Shown: positions 55,601 to 62,090 of the stretch, piece after piece | Position numbering within the stretch: position 1 is the stretch's first letter | Layout of the letters: each line of letters starts with the position of its first letter | NCBI GenBank assembly: GCA_964576115.1 | Contig: CAZNUA010000006.1 | Location: 1-62,882, forward strand | Direction: 5' to 3' | Length of the DNA stretch: 62,882 nt | From: CAYSYY01 sp964576115 [NCBI: uncultured Gemmatimonadota bacterium] | GTDB taxonomy: Bacteria > Blakebacterota > Blakebacteria > Blakebacterales | The notes under the pieces: model-generated | What the model saw: the letters and a program-made list of their open reading frames with translations, nothing else | Told to the model about the DNA's origin: nothing | The model's database searches: none | Position numbers and translations under genes: made by a program

Positions 55601-55663
55601 GCTCTTTTCCTGCTCACCGCCGAAGGTGAGTTCGTCGACTCGACCCCGACCTTCGATCGCTGA
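52607..55663 (+). CDS. Large exported glycoside hydrolase, clan GH-A-like
   Basis: 1018 residues, with signal peptide (ALALFLIFAEPGFPASG). Residues about 20-340 form a GATase-like segment (EAGGRLLHLGGEAFTRPV) and an Ig-like beta domain. The TIM barrel spans about 345-740, with MIWDLINEPSFANP (about 479-492; NEP Glu as acid/base) and KPLLVSETGIMQREL (about 647-660; SET Glu as nucleophile), the GH5/GH42 arrangement. A second GATase-like domain follows (LIVLPSCSGISDRAWRDIL, about 806-825), as in GH42 trimerisation domains, then a beta C-terminus. It probably degrades an extracellular polysaccharide or beta-galactoside; the exact family cannot be settled by eye. Confidence 0.78.
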   Translation: MLSQALALFLIFAEPGFPASGLDLPLPFPLTEHVIVARSTEELIDELDPGRVLVWRHGGAFPAEAWPALVEFLEAGGRLLHLGGEAFTRPVIGPPGDRIVQPPTVSLLKELNLNRIYVRNAGGARHHWLEREWPTPADMVLPAGARVAILEPRLSETKRVGTEDGSDGPREGIVRPLSFVHLDGEDERFPAAAGAFAIDRLEGRFAGGRWVFRLLSTPASSDELELLMIEALAPVTDSRLDPLYGCFHEGEQPEVTLRLFDPGAEGEIPVNVRLTLIEPDGRERRLRGFTLPAGRQSASAVPLPRLTRPGLYRLRARIDRFQPAETGFWIMDEALFTSGDALSFDRYTLLRNGIPDPVVGSTVMSSTVHRQYLFEPNAAVWDDTFREIAALGMTLTRTGVWTGFERIMSADGEVDEAWLRALEAYYLSARRHGVAVIFTFFAFTPPAWGGASPYFDPVSLSAQKRYVGAVADRFAPAGEMIWDLINEPSFANPRRLWVCRPNGDEHETSAFLTWLRSRYGGDQQDHGDMTWQERVRARWRLLPGETIDLPRESDFSERYYMEESRPWRAKDYLHFAQDAFEDWVHAMTGAIRSAGSGAAVTVGQDEGGLVERPSPLFHGRAVDFTSMHTWWHNDAQLWDSLMARWGGKPLLVSETGIMQRELLSGESLRNLDDCADLLSRKLAAAFAAGAWGAIEWVYDVNPYMPSDNEVAIGLRRPDGSYKPEHRILRDFSAFIDRHGHLFRDPVAPEVAVVVPFSGLFGPRDLQTGATRALVRNLMEIGQVPIRMVSEYRTGEQLTRPAPPDLIVLPSCSGISDRAWRDILAAVEQGAILHCSGFFEADDAGLPAERLGTIRRPLGLVETIAEVPGTESEPCLRFPLEAVESGYAAAHGAMPKVTDYGAGRIRHYALPLEWAEPGDLQRACHDLSLHAAGAAYPNRFRARTPEGLGIYFRDFEAHTLVIAINETAAGQEFVIVPPAGTAGGNGREVFRGEVQAGTGALFLLTAEGEFVDSTPTFDR

Positions 55664-55881
55664 TACCGTCTGATATTCGAACCGGAGCTCAATCGCGGCA
55701 TGCCCGGCGTGAACAGATCGACCTCCCGGCCTGTACCAGGTGAGGGAAGAGACCCCTCGGGACGGAGATTCCGTTCCACACCGGTCTCATGAGCAGAGGG
55801 ATCCTGTCAGAGCCACTGTCTATGATCTGACTCCCCTGCCGTCACACCCCCCGCGCAGCATCATCGGTCCTGTCAAAGGAC

Positions 55882-55909
55882 TTGAATTTTACACATATAA
55901 GTGTAGTAT
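55882..55909 (+). promoter_or_regulatory. Putative hicAB promoter/operator
   Basis: TTGAAT (55882-55887), 16 nt, TAGTAT (55904-55909). Between and overlapping them is a dyad TACAC-ATATAA-GTGTA (55890-55905, 7 of 8 pairs). It fits autoregulation by the HTH antitoxin. The stretch is AT-rich in a GC-rich genome, and no ribosome site precedes the toxin ATG at 55914. Confidence 0.45.
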
Positions 55910-55913
55910 TGTC

Positions 55914-56093
55914 ATGAAACGCAAAGACCTCGAGAAATGCCTGCGTACTCACGGCTGGTGGTTCGCCAGGCATGGACGTCGACATGATATCTGGACCGAT
56001 GGTGAGAGGGAACTGGCTGTGCCGAGACATAAGGAACTGAATGAGTATACGGCCATGGCCATTCTGAAAGAGGCGAAGGGAGAGAAGAGATGA
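55914..56093 (+). CDS. hicA: HicA family mRNA interferase toxin
   Basis: 59 residues, the usual HicA size, from the ATG at 55914; a longer frame from 55740 adds unrelated residues. The dsRBD-like fold is seen in KRKDLEKCLRTHGWWFARHG, RRHDIWTDG with the catalytic His, and the closing AVPRHKELNEYTAMAILKEA. HicA cleaves mRNA and is neutralised by HicB. The stop overlaps hicB by 4 nt, so toxin is translated first, which is the common hicAB order. The gap of 250 nt before it shows only the promoter/operator described. Confidence 0.85.
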   Translation: MKRKDLEKCLRTHGWWFARHGRRHDIWTDGERELAVPRHKELNEYTAMAILKEAKGEKR

Positions 56094-56509
56094 GATTCTC
56101 CGGTCGGGTCTTCCCATCCGGACGCTACTGGGCGATCGAAGTCCCCATCCTCGGTGTCTACACGCAGGGATATTCGCGGGAGGACGCCTTCGCTATGATC
56201 GCAGATGCCGTCGAATTACTCGTCGATCGGGACGGTTTCTCCGTCCAGGTCTATCCCGGCCAGGGTGACTATTTCGAACTGGGTGCCAGTGATCAATCAC
56301 GTCTGACGGCCCTGCTCCTGCGACGGGCCCGTCTGCGGGCCGGTCTGAGCCTGGCCGAGGTCGCCGCTCGTCTGGGCGCGAAGTCTCTGAATGCCTATGC
56401 CCGGTATGAGCAGGGTCGGGCCGTCCCGACCCTTACGAAGCTGACCGAACTCTATGCCGCCGTCGCGCCCCGGGGAGATTTCGTCCTGAGCGAGTGCCGA
56501 ACCGGTTGA
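56090..56509 (+). CDS. hicB: HicB-type antitoxin with C-terminal XRE HTH
   Basis: 139 residues. The N-terminal half (YWAIEVPILGVYTQGYSRED, about 13-32, then MIADAVELLVD) is the partial RNase H-like fold of HicB. The C-terminal half is a helix-turn-helix of the XRE type (LLRRARLRAGLSLAEVAARL, about 79-98, then YARYEQGRAVPTLTKLTELY). It should bind HicA and repress its own promoter. It overlaps hicA by 4 nt and ends convergently, 33 nt from the propeller gene at 56543. Confidence 0.85.
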   Translation: MRFSGRVFPSGRYWAIEVPILGVYTQGYSREDAFAMIADAVELLVDRDGFSVQVYPGQGDYFELGASDQSRLTALLLRRARLRAGLSLAEVAARLGAKSLNAYARYEQGRAVPTLTKLTELYAAVAPRGDFVLSECRTG

Positions 56510-56542
56510 TAACGAGTCGCCGACAGAACACGATTGCACGAA

Positions 56543-57517
56543 TTAATGCCCAAAGATGTCGCTCAGGGGAAACAGGGCCAGCTGCATCGTATCCCGTTCG
56601 ATCCCGAACACATATCCCGCCGGACCGGCGTAGAACTGCCGGTAGCCCTCCGGCCAGGGGGCACGGCCCAGAACCTCACCGGCCGAGGTGACCCGCACCA
56701 GTTCGCTGCCGACCGAGACCAGCAGGGTGCCGTCATCAGCCAAGCAGAAGCTGAACAGCGCGATCGAAATCATGCCGCCGATATTGCCCGAGAGGTTCCG
56801 GTTCTCTTCGCGCATTTCCTTGATCAATCGTTCGACTGTTTCACTGGGGACCGTGAAGCGGCGTATGACCTCGGTGCCCCTGACGACTTCGATGCCGGCA
56901 TCGATCTGATAGCAGATAAAGAGCAGTTCCCTGTCCGGATCCCAGTCGAGGAACGCCTTGCTGACCAGGGTATCCCGCGTTTTCCCGGTAATGGGTTCGG
57001 GATCGCGCCATTCGGTGACGGCGGTTCGACTCTCCTCTTCGGGTTCGATCATCACAACCGGACCATCTTCTCCCATCCGAGCTGCAACGAAAAGGAGACG
57101 CTCATTGGCGACCTCGAGATCCCACGGAATAATGCCCCGGATCCAGCTCAGATACTCGAACTCGTTCGTATAGGTCACGATCCGGCTGTTCCCGGCGATA
57201 TGAATCGTGCCTTCCGGTCCCCAGCGAACCGCCGTGAGTTCTTCGTACTCGCCCGGACCCTGCCCCCTCCGGCACAGGGAGTCCACCCGGCCGTCGGTTC
57301 TAATCCGCCAGACAGTGCGCGTGCCCTCATCGGCGATCAGCAGCCCGTAGGCGGGGTGATAGTCCAGATTGGCGATCCGGCTCAGCAGCAGGCGGTTAAC
57401 CCGCTCCAGGTACATTTCTGGATCGACCTGCCCGTGGGCTGAAGAGGTGATGCAGACGGTAGCGATCACGCCGATCAGGAGTCCCCGACAGGTTCGTCTG
57501 AATGGCAGAACAGGCAT
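56543..57517 (-). CDS. Six-bladed beta-propeller protein, exported
   Basis: 324 residues from the ATG at 57517, which has AGGAGG nine bases upstream; the in-frame GTG at 57526 overlaps that site and is rejected. Signal peptide: LLIGVIATVCITSSAHGQ. Propeller hallmarks: YGLLIADEGTRTVWRI (about 60-75), RGQGPGEYEELTAVRW (about 85-100), IHIAGNSRIVTYTNEFEYL, and a C-terminal LFSFCLADDGTLLVSVGSEL. No lipobox Cys, so it is probably periplasmic or secreted. It lies 34 nt downstream of another propeller gene on the same strand; the two may be co-transcribed. Confidence 0.78.
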   Translation of the reverse strand: MPVLPFRRTCRGLLIGVIATVCITSSAHGQVDPEMYLERVNRLLLSRIANLDYHPAYGLLIADEGTRTVWRIRTDGRVDSLCRRGQGPGEYEELTAVRWGPEGTIHIAGNSRIVTYTNEFEYLSWIRGIIPWDLEVANERLLFVAARMGEDGPVVMIEPEEESRTAVTEWRDPEPITGKTRDTLVSKAFLDWDPDRELLFICYQIDAGIEVVRGTEVIRRFTVPSETVERLIKEMREENRNLSGNIGGMISIALFSFCLADDGTLLVSVGSELVRVTSAGEVLGRAPWPEGYRQFYAGPAGYVFGIERDTMQLALFPLSDIFGH

Positions 57518-57551
57518 GAGATACACCTCCTGAGTGATAACAGGTGCCCTT

Positions 57552-58829
57552 CTATTCTCTATCGTCCTTCCACTTGAACCCCGGTGCCAGAGGTTTCAGG
57601 CGGAAACGCTGGATACGCGGGCCTTCGTCTTCAACCAGGGCGCCCCGGTGATAGACGCAGCCGCCGCCGATGACGGCCGGGTAGAAATCGAATTCCTGCA
57701 CTCCCAACCAGACCCCCTCGGAACTGAAAACATCGTATTTCAGATACCGGTCGGTTCTGCCGGCCGGAGTGGGGCCCAGAACGTACTCGACCCAGATCCG
57801 TCCCTCGGCATCGGGAAAAGCCCGGGAAAACGCGGGATAGCGGTCCGGGAAGGGGATCCGTTTGGCGATCCGGCGCAGATAGGCCTGATCGTTCTCGGTG
57901 TAGTACCGGCGGGCTTCCTCCCGATCGGCGGACGAAACCCGGGGACGCTCCCACTCCCGCTCGATGTGCAGCTGCGGCTCGCCTTCAGACGACATGACCG
58001 TCAGGCGTCCGGCCTCGGGGTCGAAAAGAAGCAGCTTCCCGTCAGGGAACGGGACGATATCGGGCCATCGGGCAAAGGGGATCGGAGCGCCGGTGTACTC
58101 GGAGGTGGCGAAATCGGATTCATAACGAAGTTCCATGAACTCCCTGATGACGGTGAATTCTTCATCGAGGAAACAGTACGTTTTTTGCGTTTCATGGGGC
58201 CTGGCAGTGACCCCGGAACGTGCGGCGTCCATGTCATAGCCGAGGTAGCTGCCGTTGCCCTGTGGCAGGAAGTACCGCCACGCGCGGTCCGACACCAGAC
58301 CATAGTTCACGGTGTCGAGCACTTCGCCCGTCAGCGACAGCCGCGTAGCCCGGTTCAGGGCTCGGTCGTCGATCAGGACGACCTCCCCGGTGACATCCCA
58401 GTACGTGAACCACGGCTGCCGATACTCCCCCGGCCCCGAGCCGGAACCGCCGGTGCGGACCAGTAATTCTCCTTGAGGCGAGAGGATGTAGACCTCGCAA
58501 CGGCGAGGTTCGATCAGGACCATCCGCCCGTCGGGGGCCACAAGAATATCGGGACTGGCCCAGAAGATCTGCCATTCGGGTTCCCCGCTCTCGCGACCTA
58601 TCACCAGATCGAGCTCAACCTCGAAAAGCGGCCCCGTGTGCTGCGGAGCCCCCTCGGTACGCACCAGGGGCACACCGTCGATCTCAGAGCGTATGACGTG
58701 ATGTTCGGCCCCACTCTGAGCACCTGCCGGTGACCAGGGGGCGCCGAGCAGGCCGAACAGAAGCTGAAGGAGACTCATCCTGAGAACGACGGTGATCTTT
58801 TTCCGGGACATGTCTTGATAGCAGGACAT
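57552..58829 (-). CDS. Six-bladed beta-propeller protein coupled to TPR/thioredoxin-like gene
   Basis: 425 residues. The ATG at 58829 shares its A with the TGA of the gene upstream (TGATG); an ATG six codons later is an alternative. Signal peptide LQLLFGLLGAPWSPAGAQ. Propeller signatures: GRMVLIEPRRCEVYILSPQG (about 101-120), GGSGSGPGEYRQPWF (about 127-141), VVLIDDRALNRATRLSLTGE and the C-terminal KYDVFSSEGVWLGVQEF. It is very similar in layout to the propellers at 6794 and at the right edge, without a Cys lipid anchor. Role unknown; it is presumably exported together with the upstream TPR protein. Confidence 0.78.
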   Translation of the reverse strand: MSCYQDMSRKKITVVLRMSLLQLLFGLLGAPWSPAGAQSGAEHHVIRSEIDGVPLVRTEGAPQHTGPLFEVELDLVIGRESGEPEWQIFWASPDILVAPDGRMVLIEPRRCEVYILSPQGELLVRTGGSGSGPGEYRQPWFTYWDVTGEVVLIDDRALNRATRLSLTGEVLDTVNYGLVSDRAWRYFLPQGNGSYLGYDMDAARSGVTARPHETQKTYCFLDEEFTVIREFMELRYESDFATSEYTGAPIPFARWPDIVPFPDGKLLLFDPEAGRLTVMSSEGEPQLHIEREWERPRVSSADREEARRYYTENDQAYLRRIAKRIPFPDRYPAFSRAFPDAEGRIWVEYVLGPTPAGRTDRYLKYDVFSSEGVWLGVQEFDFYPAVIGGGCVYHRGALVEDEGPRIQRFRLKPLAPGFKWKDDRE

Positions 58830-61201
58830 CAGCGCAGCCTCAGTACCCGGGCCTGCAGGATCTCACGGGTGCTGTCGTCCTGCACAAAGGCCACCAGGAC
58901 CAGCTCATCCCGGTCGATTTCGTGCCGGCGGGCGGGGAAATCATACCCCTGTTCGGTTTCGAACGTCGTCAGGTAATCGAGCAACTCGGCCTGCAGCTCG
59001 CCGATGTCGATCCAGTTCACGATTGATCGCTGCTTCCCGGCGTCGATGGCAAAGCCCTCGGGACCGCCGATCATCTGCCGGACCACCATCGGGTGTTCAC
59101 TCACGCCGTTACTGCCTTCATGGTGGATTGGACCTTCGGCCAGGGCGATGCGCAGGCGCAGGTTCTCGCTCGTCTGCAGGTCAGGATCGGTTACCTGGTA
59201 CGAGGCGATGACCTGGAGCCGGTCTCCCTCCCAGCGGCCGTCGACCACGACCTCGACTCCCGCCGGTCGGGCGAGCTGGTTCTCGATCGACCAGGAGTAG
59301 CGCTGGAAGCGGGCCCGGGCGATGTTCGCTCCGCCCCCTCCCCCTATGACATCCCGGCCGTTGATGATGGCGGTCGGCACCCCGCCGATGAGCCGCTCCT
59401 CGGCATTGTAGTAGTCGCGGCGGGCTTCGGAGTCGGGATTGGTCATCGGATCGGGCGCGGGGATGTGCTGATGATAGACGAGTAAGCCCAGAACCTGATC
59501 GGGGTAGTAGAGGAGCAGGTTGTCGAAGGCCAGATCGGCCCCCAGACAGGGCGGGCATTCCGAACCGGTGAAGAGTTCGGCCAGCACCACCCGCCCCGAC
59601 CAGTCGTCGGGGACGGCGAAAGTGCCCTCGATGTGCCAATCTTCCAGCTCGGCCTGCAACTGCTCCAGGGCGGCCTGCAGGTCCCGCTCGGCCCCGTAGG
59701 TCTCCTCCCACAGCTCCTGGAGTGGACGCATGATGTTGGGATGGGCGTAAACAGCCGCAGCATCGAGATACTCCTGCAGGGCTTCTTCGGTGCGCCCCAG
59801 GGCCGTGAGCGCCGCACCCCGGGTGGTATGAAAGTTGAATTCATACGGTGCGGCCAGTGGCAGAGCCGGCTCCAGGGCCGCCAGCACGTCTTCCCAGTTC
59901 TCGCTGCCCTGCTCGAGCTGGGCCAGGAGCACCCGGGCTGCCACGAAGGCATCCGGCCCGGCCTCGAGTGTCATCCGGTCCACAACTTCACCGGCCAGTT
60001 GCCGGGTCAGGTCGGGCAGTAATTCCATGTCATGCAGGGAGTTGGCTATTTGCTGCCTGGTCGCCAGATTGTCTGGGACCCGGTCCAGAATCCGCTCCAC
60101 CCCCTGTTCGAAGAGTCGGTCGCGGTAAGCATCCCAATCTTCATCTCCGCCCGACCTGATCTGGGCCAGGCGGTCGAAGGCCGCCTGAGCCCGCCGGTCG
60201 CGTGGCGTGAGGAGCCGGGCTTCGACCAGGTATCCTTCGGCTTCAGCCCAGGCTTCCTGCTCGACCAGCAGGGCTCCGAGAATCCCTTTGAGAGCCGTTT
60301 CATCGGGATCGCGGGCCAGGGCCTCGCGGGCATAAGCCACGGCGGTGTCGGGCAGAAGTTCCAGTTCGTACAGAACCGCCGCCAGCTCTCCCTTGACCCG
60401 GGCCGGTTCTTCGGCCCCTGCCAGGCTGCGTTCGAGTCCGCGCTCGAGGGCCGCCGACTTCCAGTCGACAAGGGCCTCTTCGCTCTGGGCCCCTTCGGCG
60501 GCCAGTTCCTCGAACCGGGCCAGCCCGTCTGCGTGACGCGGATTCCGGAGAATGGCGTCCACCACGATCCCGGTGGCTTCCTCATCCCGTTCGTCAGCCA
60601 TCAGGAAGGTGGCAAGATTGACCATGTAGTCGGGATTGTTCCCCGTCAGTTCGACGGCTTCACGCTGCAGGTCGATGGCCCGCTCGGTCTGGCCCCGGGC
60701 ATGGGCGATATTGGTCACCGTATCCAGAACCATGCCGCGGTTGTTGCGTCCGGCCGGGCTCTCATCATAGGCCGGGAACCCGGCGATGGCGATATCGGCC
60801 CAGACCGCAGCCGTGTCCAAGTGGGCGCTGGCCTCGAAGAGCGCCCAGGCGGCATTATTGAACGCCATCGGTGTTTCGCCCTCGCCGCGGCGCAGCAGGC
60901 GGGCGTACTCGAGAATGCGGAGCGAGGTGACGTCATGCCGGGCCACATAGGGAATCATCTGCCGCATCAGGGTCGGGATGCCTGCTGACTGCGGGTAGGC
61001 GGTCAACCATTCCTCGCATTGCTGGATGACCTCCTCGAACTCACCCGACCGCATCAGGGTCAGCAGGGCCCGGTAGCCGTCGATTTCGGCCTGGGTGGCC
61101 TGCTGGGCCCGGACTGCAGGCGGGGACAACATCAGCGCCAGCATCAGCGTGACGGCCAGAGACGGAACAGTCGCAAAGGAGAACGAGCGTTGTCGCGTCA
61201 T
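58829..61201 (-). CDS. Exported TPR protein with thioredoxin-like/Omp28-like domain (CPPC)
   Basis: 790 residues. Signal peptide SLAVTLMLALMLSPPAVRAQ. Residues about 40-520 are TPR-like helical repeats (AIDLQREAVELTGNNPDYMV, AVAYAREALARDPDETALKG, TRGAALTALGRTEEALQEYL). Then comes a thioredoxin-like stretch with VVLAELFTGSECPPCLGADL (about 536-555; CPPC), the cis-Pro-like GGVPTAIINGRD (about 605-616) and a beta-rich tail. The CxxC with a following cis-Pro loop suggests a redox-active or redox-derived domain, similar to Omp28-type proteins. It overlaps the propeller gene, so the two are made together. Confidence 0.75.
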   Translation of the reverse strand: MTRQRSFSFATVPSLAVTLMLALMLSPPAVRAQQATQAEIDGYRALLTLMRSGEFEEVIQQCEEWLTAYPQSAGIPTLMRQMIPYVARHDVTSLRILEYARLLRRGEGETPMAFNNAAWALFEASAHLDTAAVWADIAIAGFPAYDESPAGRNNRGMVLDTVTNIAHARGQTERAIDLQREAVELTGNNPDYMVNLATFLMADERDEEATGIVVDAILRNPRHADGLARFEELAAEGAQSEEALVDWKSAALERGLERSLAGAEEPARVKGELAAVLYELELLPDTAVAYAREALARDPDETALKGILGALLVEQEAWAEAEGYLVEARLLTPRDRRAQAAFDRLAQIRSGGDEDWDAYRDRLFEQGVERILDRVPDNLATRQQIANSLHDMELLPDLTRQLAGEVVDRMTLEAGPDAFVAARVLLAQLEQGSENWEDVLAALEPALPLAAPYEFNFHTTRGAALTALGRTEEALQEYLDAAAVYAHPNIMRPLQELWEETYGAERDLQAALEQLQAELEDWHIEGTFAVPDDWSGRVVLAELFTGSECPPCLGADLAFDNLLLYYPDQVLGLLVYHQHIPAPDPMTNPDSEARRDYYNAEERLIGGVPTAIINGRDVIGGGGGANIARARFQRYSWSIENQLARPAGVEVVVDGRWEGDRLQVIASYQVTDPDLQTSENLRLRIALAEGPIHHEGSNGVSEHPMVVRQMIGGPEGFAIDAGKQRSIVNWIDIGELQAELLDYLTTFETEQGYDFPARRHEIDRDELVLVAFVQDDSTREILQARVLRLR

Positions 61202-61383
61202 ACTTTCCCCCCGGGATCTGAAGAAAACCGGCCGGCTGCCCGGTCAAAGGCGGGTGCGGGAGATGCGATAACGCAGCCGTCACCGGAAAACGTCACAGTC
61301 AATCCTGCCATGGCACCAATACACCGGTTGCCGTAGACAGTCTACCATCGGGACGTATGCCAATGCAGGTAGTTTAGTTCACC

Positions 61384-61413
61384 TTGACTGATGTATATGT
61401 GTACTATATACAT
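61384..61413 (+). promoter_or_regulatory. brnTA promoter with operator dyad
   Basis: TTGACT (61384-61389), 17 nt, TATACA (61407-61412). A perfect dyad ATGTATAT, seven bases, ATATACAT (61391-61413) overlaps the -10. The brnT ATG (61419) falls at the expected start point, so the message may be leaderless. It fits autorepression by the ribbon-helix-helix BrnA. The rest of the 217 nt gap back to 61201 shows nothing else. Confidence 0.6.
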
Positions 61414-61418
61414 AAAAC

Positions 61419-61736
61419 ATGTCCGAGATCCTCAACAGGCTGGCTGCATGTACCGGTTTTCAATGGAATGCCGGTAATGAAGGGAAGAACTGGGAGCAGC
61501 ATCGGGTCAGCCGCGGGGAATGCGAACAGGTCTTTTTCAACCGCCCGATACGGGTGGCGGATGATCGAAAGCACTCGACGCCGGATGAGCGTCGCTACGC
61601 GGCTATGGGCCAGACCAGTTCAGGGCGTCTGCTGACCCTGGTCTTTACCATCCGGGATGACCGGATCAGGATCATCTCGGCCCGTCCCATGAGCCAGCGG
61701 GAACGGAGTCTGTATGAGTCCGAAGAAACCGGATAG
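61419..61736 (+). CDS. brnT: BrnT family ribonuclease toxin
   Basis: 105 residues, with the BrnT pattern: FQWNAGNEGKNWEQHRVSRG (about 14-33, family FxWDxxKxxxNxxKHGV), CEQVFFNRPIRVADD, ERRYAAMGQTSSGRLLTLVF (about 57-76) and DRIRIISARPMSQRERSLYE at the end, where the RIISAR motif is diagnostic. BrnT is a RelE-like RNase that stops translation. It starts with no ribosome site. The 3' end overlaps brnA by 23 nt, in the usual toxin-first order. Confidence 0.9.
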   Translation: MSEILNRLAACTGFQWNAGNEGKNWEQHRVSRGECEQVFFNRPIRVADDRKHSTPDERRYAAMGQTSSGRLLTLVFTIRDDRIRIISARPMSQRERSLYESEETG

Positions 61737-62037
61737 AGAGCCCCTGCCCCCCTTCGAGAACGAAGGCGAGGAACAGCAGTTCTGGGCCGTTCATGATGTA
61801 GTTGATTATTTCGACTGGGAGAAAGCCGAAGAGGGTTCTTTCCCGGCCCTGAAACCATCGACGGCAACGATCTCGCTCCGCCTGCCCGAAGCCATGCTGG
61901 AGGAACTCAAGGTCCTGGCCGCCGAACAGGACATCCCCTATCAGTCACTGATCAAAATGTACCTGGCCGAACGTATCGCACGCGAACGCGAGCAGCGCTA
62001 CCGCGCCCGCGGTTCCTACCTGATCAGGGAGAGCTGA
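61714..62037 (+). CDS. brnA: BrnA family antitoxin (ribbon-helix-helix)
   Basis: 107 residues; ATG with CGGAG upstream inside brnT. The acidic N-terminus (EGEEQQFWAVHDVVDYFDWE) is the toxin-binding part. The C-terminal half is a ribbon-helix-helix: ATISLRLPEAMLEELKVLAA (about 51-70), then DIPYQSLIKMYLAERIAR, with the basic tail that follows. It neutralises BrnT and represses brnTA by binding the dyad. It ends 53 nt before the convergent propeller gene. Confidence 0.9.
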   Translation: MSPKKPDREPLPPFENEGEEQQFWAVHDVVDYFDWEKAEEGSFPALKPSTATISLRLPEAMLEELKVLAAEQDIPYQSLIKMYLAERIAREREQRYRARGSYLIRES

Positions 62038-62090
62038 AACCCGGTCTTCCATGCTGTTGTTCGCAGAGAACGAACGAGCTGGGTATCGTA

